From: Candidatus Blochmannia vicinus
GTDB lineage: Bacteria; Pseudomonadota; Gammaproteobacteria; Enterobacterales; Enterobacteriaceae
DNA length: 64,000 bases
Assembly (NCBI GenBank): GCA_030020825.1
Contig: CP125213.1
Span: forward strand, 558,001-622,000
Reading direction: 5' to 3'
In this document: piece by piece, positions 51,618 through 60,971 of the stretch
How the letters are laid out: every line of letters starts with the position of its first letter
Position numbering within the stretch: position 1 is the stretch's first letter
The notes under the pieces: model-generated
Databases searched by the model: none
Seen by the model: only the letters and a program-made list of their open reading frames with translations
What the model was told of the DNA's origin: nothing
Translations under genes and position numbers: made by a program

Positions 51618-53186
51618 TTAATACCCCATATTTGTACGATTTGTCGCTTCCATATAATTTAATTCCAAAACATTACAAGTATACCGTCTAATTTTATTTA
51701 GCAAAATAATATTACCATCTAATTTACTAGTATATGACGGTATCATAGCTATAATTTTATTTTTCCAAGAATCACTATTAATTTCACTATTGAACATCGT
51801 ACTTAAAAGTTCCAATATTATCGAAACTACAGTAGACGCTCCAGGAGATGCGCCAAGAAGTGCTGATAAAGTTCCATCATTAGAACTAACCACCTCTGTT
51901 CCAAATTGTAACACACCTCTTTTTTCATTATTCCTTTTAATAATTTGAACGCGCTGTCCTGCCTTAACTAAAGTCCAATCTGACGGATTAACTGTCGGAT
52001 AATATTCTTTAAGTGCATTAATACGTTGCATATCCGACATAATTAATTGACCAATTAAATATTTCAACAAATCAAAATTATCTATCCCAGCCTGAAATAT
52101 TGGAATTAAATTATATTTATTTAAAGAATGAAATAAATCTAACCATGATCCATATTTTAAAAATTTGCTGCTAAAAGTAGCAAATGGACCAAATAATAAA
52201 ACCTTATTACCATCTAATATCCTAGTATCTATATGCGGCACCGACATTGGAGGAGTATTAACAGGTGCTTTTCCATATACCTTTGCTAAATGTTGTGCGA
52301 CTATTTCCTTGTTTTTTGTAACTAAAAACTGACCACCTACTGGAAATCCAGCATACCCCCTAACTTCCGGAACCCCAGAATTCTGCAAAAGACTAATTGA
52401 TTTTCCTCCAGCCCCTATAAACACATAACTTGCACGAATACACTTTTTTTGACTATATCGTCGATCAATTATATGCACATCCCAAGTTGCATCAAAATTA
52501 TGTTTTATACGATCAACATCATGCTGTAAATATAATTTAAAATTTAAACTTTTCTTTAACTCACTCAATAACTGTTTAGTAAGTGCTCCAAAATTAATAT
52601 CCGTACCCATTTCCATACGAGTAGCCGCTACTTTTTGAGACATGCTACGTCCATTAATAACAAGAGGAACCCACTTATGAATTTGCTGCAAATCTTCAGA
52701 ATACATCATCCCACTAAACAAAATACTATTTTGCAATGCTCGAAAACGTTTTTTTAAAAAAGCTACATTCTCGTCCCCCCAAACAAAACTCATATGTGGC
52801 ACATTGTTAATAAAAGAACTTGGATTATTAAGAACTTTTGTTTGTACTAAATATGCCCAAAACTGACGCGACATTTCAAAAGCTTCATTAACAGCAACAG
52901 CTTTTGAAATGTCGACAGAAGAACGATCTTTAGAATCATATTGAGTATAATTAAGTTCACAAAATGCTGCATGACCAGTTCCAGCATTATTCCATACATT
53001 AGAACTTTCTCGGGCCGGTTCATCAAGACGTTCATATATATGAATTTTCCAGGTTGGCTCAAGAATTGTTAAAAACATAGCAAAAGTAGCGCTCATGATG
53101 CCAGCGCCAACCAACACTACATCCACAGAAGAATCAATTTTAATTAAGTGATGTTGTTTATTACCCACAACTACAATATTACTCAT
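51618..53186 (-). CDS. mqo: Malate:quinone oxidoreductase
   Basis: FAD enzyme at the inner membrane that oxidises malate to oxaloacetate and feeds electrons to quinone. It has 522 residues. The FAD motif VDVVLVGAGIMSATFAMFL is near residue 23. Other Mqo blocks: YERLDEPARESSNVWNNAGTGHAAFCELNYT, VPHMSFVWG, GTDINFGALT, YVFIGAGGKSISLLQ, GFPVGGQFLV and ALLGASPGAST. It is not at this chromosomal place in E. coli, so it has moved in or was acquired. An exact 16-bp inverted repeat lies in its coding sequence. Confidence 0.95.
   Translation of the reverse strand: MSNIVVVGNKQHHLIKIDSSVDVVLVGAGIMSATFAMFLTILEPTWKIHIYERLDEPARESSNVWNNAGTGHAAFCELNYTQYDSKDRSSVDISKAVAVNEAFEMSRQFWAYLVQTKVLNNPSSFINNVPHMSFVWGDENVAFLKKRFRALQNSILFSGMMYSEDLQQIHKWVPLVINGRSMSQKVAATRMEMGTDINFGALTKQLLSELKKSLNFKLYLQHDVDRIKHNFDATWDVHIIDRRYSQKKCIRASYVFIGAGGKSISLLQNSGVPEVRGYAGFPVGGQFLVTKNKEIVAQHLAKVYGKAPVNTPPMSVPHIDTRILDGNKVLLFGPFATFSSKFLKYGSWLDLFHSLNKYNLIPIFQAGIDNFDLLKYLIGQLIMSDMQRINALKEYYPTVNPSDWTLVKAGQRVQIIKRNNEKRGVLQFGTEVVSSNDGTLSALLGASPGASTVVSIILELLSTMFNSEINSDSWKNKIIAMIPSYTSKLDGNIILLNKIRRYTCNVLELNYMEATNRTNMGY
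52869..52914. repeat. Perfect 16-bp inverted repeat inside mqo
   Basis: Arms CGACATTTCAAAAGCT (52869-52884) and 52899-52914 are exact reverse complements with a 14-nt loop. It lies within the codons for DISKAVAVNEAFEMS, so it would fold in the mqo mRNA. Confidence 0.75.
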
Positions 53187-53592
53187 TTTGTATCACTCAA
53201 TAACACTATCTCACCTTAACAACACCATAATCAACATACTTATTTTTATAAGTCTGTTGTAGTACAAACAATTCAAAATCAGCAACAACACACACATCTA
53301 AAAAATAACTCTCTAAATATACCATATCTCAATATTTAATTACATATTAAACTTTAAATACAATACAAAGCAACATCCAATCAAAATTAAAATTACTAAA
53401 TAAGACATATAAACTACTAAATTAAAATTTACTATCAACTAACAAATCTATACATAAATATTTTATACAAAAGTGCTCATAGTAACAATACTTACGCAAC
53501 AACATACATGCAATTTCAACAAGATTTATAATTATTAATTTTCAAATAACTTACATACTAAAACTTGATTAATTACACAATTCATGATAAAA

Positions 53593-53605
53593 CTAACGCC
53601 GTTAG
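53593..53605. repeat. Short palindrome CTAACG-C-CGTTAG
   Basis: Six-bp arms around a single C, about 20 nt left of the 22-bp palindrome and within the composition switch region. Confidence 0.6.
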
Positions 53606-53625
53606 GGCACGAGGGTTCCTCTCTC

Positions 53626-53647
53626 CAGATAGCTATATAGCTATCTG
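53626..53647. repeat. Perfect 22-bp palindrome at the strand-composition switch
   Basis: 53626-53647 equals its own reverse complement (half-site CAGATAGCTAT). It is 112 nt upstream of the guaB start used here. It could be a protein-binding operator, a cruciform, or part of a replication origin. Confidence 0.8.
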
Positions 53648-53758
53648 CTAAATTGTGTCGTATTGGTGTCGTGGTGGGTTGGATTGATTTTGTTTTGGTT
53701 GAGTTATTTTGGGTGCTTATGCGGTTTTCCATTTGAAAAGTTGTGTAGTATAATGTTT

Positions 53759-55228
53759 ATGTTTTCTTTTGATAAAGAAGCTTTAACTTTTGATGATGTG
53801 CTTATTGTGCCGTCTTATTCGAAAGTTCTTCCTGCAGAGACGGTTTTAGATAGTTTAATAACTAGTTCTGTTTCTTTGAATATTCCTATTGTGTCTTCGG
53901 CTATGGATACAGTAACAGAATCAGGTTTAGCTATTGCTTTAGCACAGGAAGGCGGTATAGGTTTTATTCATAAAAATATGTCTTTGGCGCATCAAATCAA
54001 TGAGGTACGTCGTGTTAAACGTTATGAAAGTGGAATAGTAGCTAATCCGCAGTGTGTTACTCCTGATACAACTTTATTACAAGTGAGAGAATTAACTTCT
54101 CGTAATGGGTTTGCTGGTTATCCTGTTGTGATGGGTGCAAATGAATTAGTAGGGATAGTTACAAGTCGTGATGTTAGATTTGTAAGTGATTTATCAAATT
54201 GTGTTTCTTCTGTTATGACTCCTAAGGAGCGTTTGGTTACAGTATTAGAAAAAGAAAATCGAAAAATAGTATTAAGCAAAATGCATGATAAGAGAGTGGA
54301 AAAAATTTTATTAGTTGATTCTTTGTTTCGTCTTAAAGGTATGATTACTGCAAAAGATTTTGAAAAAGCAGAGCGTAAGCCACATGCATGTAAAGATGAT
54401 TATGGACGACTTAGAGTAGGCGCTGCTGTTGGAGTAGGGAGTGATTGTATAGAACGTGTTGTAGGGTTAGTTGATGCTGGTTTAGATGTATTGTTAGTTG
54501 ATTCTTCGCATGGACATTCAGATGGGGTTTTAAAGTGTATTACAGCTATTAGAAACTTATATCCTAATTTGCCTATTGTGGGAGGTAATGTTGTTACTAA
54601 AGATGGTGCTTTAGCATTAGTAAAATCTGGTGTTAGTGCTGTGAAAGTTGGTGTTGGGCCTGGTTCTATTTGTACAACTCGTATTGTTACTGGTGTAGGA
54701 ATTCCTCAAATTACTGCTATTTCTAATGTATCAAAAGCATTAAAAAATACAGATATTCCGATTATTGCAGATGGGGGTATTAGATTTTCTGGAGATATTG
54801 CTAAAGCAATTGCCGCTGGTGCTCACTGTGTGATGATTGGTTCGTTGCTAGCAGGAACAGAAGAATCGCCAGGAGATATAGAATTTTATCAGGGTAGGTC
54901 TTTTAAAACTTACCGTGGAATGGGTTCTTTAGGAGCTATGAATCAGGGATCTGCTGATCGTTATTTTCAACAACAGGATATTGTTGCCGCTTGTAAATTG
55001 GTTCCAGAAGGTATAGAGGGACGTGTTCCTTATAAAGGTAAATTGGAAACTATTGTACATCAATTAATGGGGGGTTTACGATCTTGTATGGGTTTAACAG
55101 GTTGTATGACTATTTGCGATTTAAGAACACAGACTAAATTTATTCGTGTAAGTCATTCTAGTATGCAAGAAAGTCATGTACATGATGTAATTATAACAAA
55201 AGAATCCCCTAATTATCGTTTAAGATAA
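53759..55228 (+). CDS. guaB: Inosine-5'-monophosphate dehydrogenase
   Basis: Oxidises IMP to XMP, the first step to GMP. Starting at ATG 53759 (MFSFDKEALTFDDVLIVP) gives 489 residues, matching E. coli (488) from the first codon. ATG 53753 is two codons earlier and equally possible. The frame runs back to 53663 but those residues match nothing. The catalytic cysteine loop GPGSICTTRIVTGVG is intact, as are the tandem CBS domains (about 93-205) and the flap MGSLGAMNQGSADRYFQ. It lies upstream of guaA, as in E. coli. Third codon positions are T/G-rich, unlike genes left of 53 kb. Confidence 0.96.
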   Translation: MFSFDKEALTFDDVLIVPSYSKVLPAETVLDSLITSSVSLNIPIVSSAMDTVTESGLAIALAQEGGIGFIHKNMSLAHQINEVRRVKRYESGIVANPQCVTPDTTLLQVRELTSRNGFAGYPVVMGANELVGIVTSRDVRFVSDLSNCVSSVMTPKERLVTVLEKENRKIVLSKMHDKRVEKILLVDSLFRLKGMITAKDFEKAERKPHACKDDYGRLRVGAAVGVGSDCIERVVGLVDAGLDVLLVDSSHGHSDGVLKCITAIRNLYPNLPIVGGNVVTKDGALALVKSGVSAVKVGVGPGSICTTRIVTGVGIPQITAISNVSKALKNTDIPIIADGGIRFSGDIAKAIAAGAHCVMIGSLLAGTEESPGDIEFYQGRSFKTYRGMGSLGAMNQGSADRYFQQQDIVAACKLVPEGIEGRVPYKGKLETIVHQLMGGLRSCMGLTGCMTICDLRTQTKFIRVSHSSMQESHVHDVIITKESPNYRLR

Positions 55229-55327
55229 TTATTTATTTGTGTATTATGTGTACTATAGGTAATAGTTATTATATTTATTTAGTTTAGGATGTACTATTAA
55301 TTATTAAATATTTTGGTTAGATAATAG

Positions 55328-56941
55328 ATGGTTACTTTATACAATAAAATAGACCATAATATAAAATGCAGTGATTACCGTATTTTAGTAATAGATTTTG
55401 GATCTCAATATACTCAATTATTATTAAGAAGAATCCGTGAGTTGGGTGTGTATTCTGAACTTTTTTCTTGGAACATTAGTGAGTCTCAAATAAGTGCATT
55501 TAATCCCAATGGAATTATTCTTTCGGGAGGTCCTCATAGTGTAGTTAATCTTCATTTTCCATGTATTCCTGCATTTGTATTTCAATTGGGTATACCTATA
55601 TTTGGAATTTGTTATGGTATGCAGATTATGTCGCAACAGTTGGGTGGCGAGGTACAGCATTTAACTACTCAACGTGAGTTTGGTTGTACTCAAATAACAC
55701 TCATTACTGAAAGTATTCTTACAAATGATATGTATGATTATGTTGATAGTATTACAGGTTATTCGGTACTGGATGTGTGGATGAGTCATGGAGATATAGT
55801 TACTACTGTCCCTAAAGGTTTTACTGTTATTGGTATTAATAAATATCATCAAGTTGCAGTTATGGCTAATGAGGATCGTCGATTATATGGTGTACAGTTT
55901 CATCCAGAAGTTACTCATACTAAACAAGGGAAAAATATTTTAGAGCGTTTTATTATGTGTATTTGCTCTTGTAAATCTTCATGGAAGATCGCTAATATTA
56001 TCGATAATATTGTTATGGATATTCGTGTAAAGGTGGGTAATGATAAAGTAGTGCTTGGATTTTCAGGTGGTATTGATTCTCTTATTACAGCTTTATTATT
56101 GAGACGTGCCATTGGTTGTCAGTTTATTTGTATGTTTATTGACAATGGATTATTATTACATCGTGAATTTGATCGGATTAAGGATTTTTGTAATAAAAAT
56201 TATGGTTTAGATATTATTTATGTGCCAAAAGAACAGTTGTTTTTAGATGCTTTAATTGGAGTTGTTGATCCAGAGGAAAAAAGAAGAGTAATTGGTAGGA
56301 TTTTTACAGAAGTTTTTGAAGAACAAATTAGTAATTTGGTACCTACTATAAAATGGTTAGTTCAAGGTACTATATATTCGGATGTTATTGAATCTGGAGT
56401 GTCGTTGTTTTCTTTTAAAAATGTAATTAAGTCGCACCATAATGTGAGTTGTTTCTCAGGTATTGTGAATGTTCAATTGTTAGAGCCTATAAGGAACTTA
56501 TTTAAAGATGAAGTTCGTAGCATTGGATTAGAATTAGGATTACCTCATAATATAGTATATCGTTATCCGTTTCCAGGGCCTGGTTTAGCTATTAGAATTT
56601 TGGGAGAGGTAAGAAGAGAATATTGTGATATTTTACGAAAGGTAGATTTTATTTTTATTGAGGAACTTAAGCGTGATAATTTGTATTACAAGATTAGTCA
56701 GGCTTTTGCAGTTTTTTTACCGATACATTCAGTGGGTATACAAGGAGATCAGCGTAAGTATGAGTGGGTAATTTCTTTGCGTGCAGTGGAAACTGTTGAT
56801 TTTATGACGGCACGATGGGCTTATTTGTCTTATGATTTTTTAAATAAAGTATCTAATCGTATTGTTAATGAGGTTGAGGGAATATCTCGTGTAGTGTATG
56901 ATATTTCTTCTAAACCTCCAGCTACTATTGAATGGGAATAA
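55328..56941 (+). CDS. guaA: GMP synthase (glutamine-hydrolysing)
   Basis: Converts XMP to GMP. It has 537 residues (E. coli 525), the extra ones at the N-terminus before RILVIDFGSQYTQLL. The amidotransferase domain has its nucleophile in GICYGMQ and the His/Glu in VQFHPEVTH. The ATP pyrophosphatase domain has the P-loop FSGGIDS. The C-terminal dimer domain ends KPPATIEWE, as in E. coli. It follows guaB after 99 nt. Confidence 0.97.
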   Translation: MVTLYNKIDHNIKCSDYRILVIDFGSQYTQLLLRRIRELGVYSELFSWNISESQISAFNPNGIILSGGPHSVVNLHFPCIPAFVFQLGIPIFGICYGMQIMSQQLGGEVQHLTTQREFGCTQITLITESILTNDMYDYVDSITGYSVLDVWMSHGDIVTTVPKGFTVIGINKYHQVAVMANEDRRLYGVQFHPEVTHTKQGKNILERFIMCICSCKSSWKIANIIDNIVMDIRVKVGNDKVVLGFSGGIDSLITALLLRRAIGCQFICMFIDNGLLLHREFDRIKDFCNKNYGLDIIYVPKEQLFLDALIGVVDPEEKRRVIGRIFTEVFEEQISNLVPTIKWLVQGTIYSDVIESGVSLFSFKNVIKSHHNVSCFSGIVNVQLLEPIRNLFKDEVRSIGLELGLPHNIVYRYPFPGPGLAIRILGEVRREYCDILRKVDFIFIEELKRDNLYYKISQAFAVFLPIHSVGIQGDQRKYEWVISLRAVETVDFMTARWAYLSYDFLNKVSNRIVNEVEGISRVVYDISSKPPATIEWE

Positions 56942-57335
56942 ATGTGTATATTCTTGTATAAGTTTAAAGATTTTAATAATTTAAATTGGTTTATTCTATT
57001 GTTGATTTGATAGTTTGAGATGTTTGTATATTATTATAATAATAAGGTATTATATAGTTTGTGTCTGTTTATCGTTGATGAAAGTGTCGGTGAAAGTATA
57101 TGTTATTTATAGTTTTTTGTAAAATGTGTGTATCTAAAGATTGTTTATTTATATAAATCCATAGTATATTATTATTATATGATACAATTTCTACTTTAGA
57201 AATAAAAGTACGTATATTTAAACGAGTATGTGTATATATGTTATACATAATAAAATGGATGTGTTTTTTTTGTAAGAGAAATTTTTTGTATGGGTTTTGT
57301 TTTAACTTTTAAAATTATTTTGTGTTTAATTTTTA
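56942..57335. other. Intergenic region between guaA and the urease operon
   Basis: 394 nt, strongly G and T biased on the plus strand. It presumably contains the urease promoter; no convincing -35/-10 pair stands out. Confidence 0.45.
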
Positions 57336-58172
57336 ATGAATAATAAGTTATCTCAGAATTTGATTGATGGTTGGTTAGGAGCGCTGGAGTTAAATTTTGC
57401 TTTACGTAAGGGTCGTAGCGTGCTAACTAAATGTAAGAATATTGGTCCGTTTTATGTTAAAAAGTGTTTTTATTCTAAAAATGATAATACCCCACATGTA
57501 TATTTATTGCATCCTCCTGGTGGATTAGTTGGGGGAGACAAATTGACACTGGATGTTAAATTGGAATCGGGCAGTAGAGCATTATTGACGACACCTGGTT
57601 CTTCTAAATTTTATCGTAGTAATGGAATTTGCGCAGTTCAGAAGCACACATTTACATTAGATTGTAATACTGCTTTGGAATGGGTCCCTCAAAGCAGTAT
57701 TTTTTTTCCTAAAACAAAGGCAAAAATAGATACCACTTTTATTATAGGACAAGGATCTAGAATTATATCATTCGAAATGTTATGTTTTGTGAATTCATCA
57801 TTAGGTATTTATGTTTATCCAGAAGAAGTAGAGATTTTTCTAAATATTTGTTTGGCTAATTCTGTTGGTTTACAAGAAAGATTTCAGGTTAATGAGTCGA
57901 ATTGTATTATGAAATTAGGTGGCTTTAAAATGAGCGCTTTACTTTTTGCTATTCCGTCGGATGAAAAAATATTAGATACGGTTCGTAAACTTATTACGTC
58001 GGTTAAATATTTTCAAGTTGGAGGTGCTACATTATTGGATAATATTCTTGTAGTGCGACTATTGGGTAATGATAATCAATGTTTAAGAAAATTGCTGTGT
58101 CATATTTGGTATACTATACGTCCTTTTGTAATTGGAAGAGAAGTTACAATACCTCGTATTTGGTCGACATGA
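57336..58172 (+). CDS. ureD: Urease accessory protein UreD
   Basis: First accessory protein; binds apo-urease and, with UreF and UreG, delivers nickel. It has 278 residues. Family blocks are LLHPPGGLVGGDKLTLDVKLESGSRALLTTPGSSKFYRS, LEWVPQSSIFFP and the C-terminal WYTIRPFVIGREVTIPRIW. It is the first gene of the ureDABC-FG cluster, 15 nt before ureA. Confidence 0.94.
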   Translation: MNNKLSQNLIDGWLGALELNFALRKGRSVLTKCKNIGPFYVKKCFYSKNDNTPHVYLLHPPGGLVGGDKLTLDVKLESGSRALLTTPGSSKFYRSNGICAVQKHTFTLDCNTALEWVPQSSIFFPKTKAKIDTTFIIGQGSRIISFEMLCFVNSSLGIYVYPEEVEIFLNICLANSVGLQERFQVNESNCIMKLGGFKMSALLFAIPSDEKILDTVRKLITSVKYFQVGGATLLDNILVVRLLGNDNQCLRKLLCHIWYTIRPFVIGREVTIPRIWST

Positions 58173-58187
58173 GTAGAGAATTTATAT

Positions 58188-58490
58188 ATGAAGCTATTAC
58201 CCCGTGAAAAAGATAAATTATTATTGTTTACGGCAGCATTACTGGCAGAAAGGCGCCGTAATAGAGGTTTGAAATTAAATTATCCAGAAGCAATAGCATT
58301 GATTAGTTCTGTAATTTTAGAGGGAGCACGTGAAGGAAAAAATGTCTCTGAATTAATGGATATAGGCAAGAACGTATTAACTAGAGACGATGTTATGTTG
58401 GGAGTGCCTGAAATGATTACTGATGTACAAGTGGAAGCTACTTTTACTGATGGAACTAAATTAGTAACGGTACATGATCCGATAATTTAA
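58188..58490 (+). CDS. ureA: Urease subunit gamma
   Basis: Smallest structural subunit. It has 100 residues, the family size. It starts MKLLPREKDKLLLFTAALLAERRR and has LNYPEAIALISSVILEGAREGK and VPEMITDVQVEATFTDGTKLVTVHDPI. It is tightly linked to ureD and ureB. Confidence 0.97.
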   Translation: MKLLPREKDKLLLFTAALLAERRRNRGLKLNYPEAIALISSVILEGAREGKNVSELMDIGKNVLTRDDVMLGVPEMITDVQVEATFTDGTKLVTVHDPII

Positions 58491-58515
58491 TAATAGCTAA
58501 ATGAGTATATTTATT

Positions 58516-58824
58516 ATGATACCAGGTGAATTCTATATTTCCGAGGGTAATATAGAATTAAATGTCGGAAGACAGCGAGTTTCAGTAACTGTTATTAATT
58601 ATGGAGATAGACCTGTACAAATTGGTTCTCATTTTCATTTTTATGAAGTTAATCCTGCTTTAAAATTTAATCGTGTTCTTGTTCGTGGTTTTCGTTTAAA
58701 TATTCCGTCAGGAACGGCAATACGGTTTGAGCCAGGGCAGTCTAGAACTGTAGAGCTTGTGAAATATACAGGAGTATGTAAAATTTATGGATTTTGCAAA
58801 GCTATTATGGGTAAGTTGGATTAA
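58516..58824 (+). CDS. ureB: Urease subunit beta
   Basis: Structural subunit. The start ATG 58516 gives MIPGEFYISEG, aligning with the MIPGE start of other UreB. An in-frame ATG at 58501, five codons earlier, is also possible, and neither has a clear ribosome site. Conserved GDRPVQIGSHFHFYEVNPALKF and RLNIPSGTAIRFEPGQSRTVELV are present. It ends 2 nt before ureC. Confidence 0.95.
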   Translation: MIPGEFYISEGNIELNVGRQRVSVTVINYGDRPVQIGSHFHFYEVNPALKFNRVLVRGFRLNIPSGTAIRFEPGQSRTVELVKYTGVCKIYGFCKAIMGKLD

Positions 58825-58826
58825 TT

Positions 58827-60533
58827 ATGAGTAGTGTATTGTCTAGACATGAATATGCTTCTTTATTCGGACCAACTATAGGTGATTCTGTACGATTAGC
58901 TGATACTGATTTGTGGATACAAGTGGAAAAAGATTTTACTGTGTATGGAGAAGAAGTAAAATTTGGAGGAGGAAAAGTTATACGAGATGGTATGGGTCAA
59001 GGACAAATGAGTAGTAAGGATTGTGTTGATTTAGTGTTGACTAATGTAATAATTATTGATTACTGGGGGATAGTAAAAGCAGATATTGGTATAAATAATG
59101 GCCGCATCACGGGTATTGGGAAATCAGGAAATCCTGATGTGCAGCCAGACGTAACAATATTTATTGGACCAGGCACGGATGTAATAGCGGCAGAAGGTAA
59201 AATCGTTACTGCTGGAGGAATTGACTCTCATGTTCATTTTATTTGCCCTCAACAAGTAGAAGAGGGATTATGTTCTGGAATGACTACATTTATTGGAGGA
59301 GGTACTGGGCCAACAACAGGAAGTAATGCAACAACTTGTACTCCGGGGCCTTGGTTTCTATCTCGTATGCTGCAAGTAGCAGATTCCTTGCCTGTTAATA
59401 TCGGGTTTACTGGTAAAGGTAGCGCCTCTTTACCTAAAGCTTTAGAAGAACAAATAATTGCTGGGGCTATTGGTTTGAAGGTTCATGAAGATTGGGGAGC
59501 AACACCTTCAGTTATTGATTGCTGTTTAAATGTGGCCGATCATTTTGATATTCAAGTTTCTATCCATACTGACAGTTTAAACGAATCAGGATTTGTTGAA
59601 GATACTTTATCTGCGATTAAAGGGAGAACGATACATGCTTATCATACTGAGGGAGCAGGCGGTGGACATTCTCCAGATATCATACGTATGTGTGGGTTTA
59701 ATAATATATTACCATCATCTACTAATCCTACTATGCCTTATACTGTTAATACAATCGATGAACACTTAGATATGATGATGGTTTGTCATAATCTTAATCC
59801 TAATCTTCCTGAAGATATGGCGTTTTCAGAATCTAGAATCCGTAAAGAGACTATTGCTGCTGAAGATATTTTACATGATCTTGGAGCTTTGTCTATGATT
59901 TCTTCCGATTCTCAAGCTATGGGGCGAGTTGGAGAAGTTATTTTACGTACTTGGCAAACAGCTCATAAGATGAAATTACAAAGGGGTTTATTATCAGGTG
60001 ATGGAAAATATAATGATAATATTCGTATAAAACGGTATATTGCTAAATATACAATTAATCCAGCAATAACACATGGTATTTCGCATGAGGTTGGTTCCAT
60101 TGAAATAGGAAAGTTGGCGGATTTAGTGTTATGGTCCCCTGTTTTTTTTGGCGTCAAACCAGAATTAATAATTAAGGGTGGTATGATTAACTCTTCTGTT
60201 ATGGGAGATCCTAGCGCTTCCATACCTACTCCACAACCCATACATTATCGATTAATGTTTGGAGCATATGGCAATGCAAGACATGCGACACGTATGACGT
60301 TTGTGTCTAAAGCTGCTTATAATTCAGAATTAATAAATCGTTTAAAATTGGTTAGTTTAATTGGTGAAGCTCATAAATGTAGAGACATTCAAAAAAATAA
60401 TATGATTAATAATTCTTGGCAACCAATGATTGAGGTAGATCCTCAAACTTATCAAGTACGTGCAAATGGAGAATTATTAACTTGTGAACCTTTATCTTCA
60501 TTGCCTATGTCGCAACGTTATTTTTTATTTTAG
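58827..60533 (+). CDS. ureC: Urease subunit alpha (catalytic)
   Basis: Nickel enzyme that hydrolyses urea to ammonia and carbamate. It has 568 residues (Klebsiella 567) and aligns almost without gaps. All active-site residues are visible: nickel histidines in DSHVHFICPQQ, carbamylated Lys in GLKVHEDWGATPS, His in SIHTDSLNESGFVEDT, His in GRTIHAYHTEGAGGGH, the flap His in MMVCHNLNP, and the nickel Asp in SSDSQAMGRVGEV. The enzyme should be active if nickel is inserted. In an ant symbiont it would recycle nitrogen from urea into glutamine. Confidence 0.98.
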   Translation: MSSVLSRHEYASLFGPTIGDSVRLADTDLWIQVEKDFTVYGEEVKFGGGKVIRDGMGQGQMSSKDCVDLVLTNVIIIDYWGIVKADIGINNGRITGIGKSGNPDVQPDVTIFIGPGTDVIAAEGKIVTAGGIDSHVHFICPQQVEEGLCSGMTTFIGGGTGPTTGSNATTCTPGPWFLSRMLQVADSLPVNIGFTGKGSASLPKALEEQIIAGAIGLKVHEDWGATPSVIDCCLNVADHFDIQVSIHTDSLNESGFVEDTLSAIKGRTIHAYHTEGAGGGHSPDIIRMCGFNNILPSSTNPTMPYTVNTIDEHLDMMMVCHNLNPNLPEDMAFSESRIRKETIAAEDILHDLGALSMISSDSQAMGRVGEVILRTWQTAHKMKLQRGLLSGDGKYNDNIRIKRYIAKYTINPAITHGISHEVGSIEIGKLADLVLWSPVFFGVKPELIIKGGMINSSVMGDPSASIPTPQPIHYRLMFGAYGNARHATRMTFVSKAAYNSELINRLKLVSLIGEAHKCRDIQKNNMINNSWQPMIEVDPQTYQVRANGELLTCEPLSSLPMSQRYFLF

Positions 60534-60971
60534 TATATAATAGCTTCTTATGTTCTAATATATATATAATAGTGAATATTATTTCGTTATTGTTTATCCT
60601 TGAAATTTTATTTCTTTTGATTATGATAGTATCAACAATTATTGTAGGTACTATTGTAGTTTTATAGCAATAAAGTTATATATGTGGTTTATATACTATT
60701 TAGTTATATTATTATGGTTGTGTTGTACGATTAAAGTTATGGATTCAAGATATAATAGATCCATTTTTAAGATTTATTCAGAGGATTGTTATTGTAGTAA
60801 AACTAGCATTAATTATTATATTTTTTATTTTTATGATTATGTTTAGATCTTATATAAGAAGGTGATGCATAATGTTGTAATGATCAATTGTATATATATT
60901 TGTTATTGTGTTTATAATAGTTTAAAATTTGAAGAATATTTATATAAATAATTTATGATTTTGATTATATT
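60534..60971. other. Gap at the usual place of ureE
   Basis: 438 nt between ureC and ureF. In Klebsiella-type operons ureE (about 160 codons) stands here. No readable UreE sequence, including the His-rich tail, could be found in any frame, so the gene has been erased while the space remains. Confidence 0.6.

Larger units (their letters stand above)
53187..53758. other. Candidate replication origin region between divergent mqo and guaB
   Basis: Counting by eye, 53221-53580 has 14 G and 64 C on the plus strand, whereas 56941-57300 has about 60 G and 14 C. The switch falls near 53600-53650, where two palindromes lie (53593-53605 and 53626-53647) in a short GC-richer island. C-rich to G-rich along the plus strand is the polarity of an origin. 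No good DnaA box (TTATCCACA) is seen. I infer an origin; a purely mutational boundary remains possible. Confidence 0.4.

Noticed and set aside
53535..53732. 65-codon minus-strand frame upstream of guaB
   Set aside because: Spans the composition switch and palindromes; no family resemblance.
53663..53758. N-terminal extension of guaB (MVSWWVGLILF...)
   Set aside because: The residues do not match any GuaB; the family start is at 53753 or 53759 and the hydrophobicity reflects GT-rich spacer.
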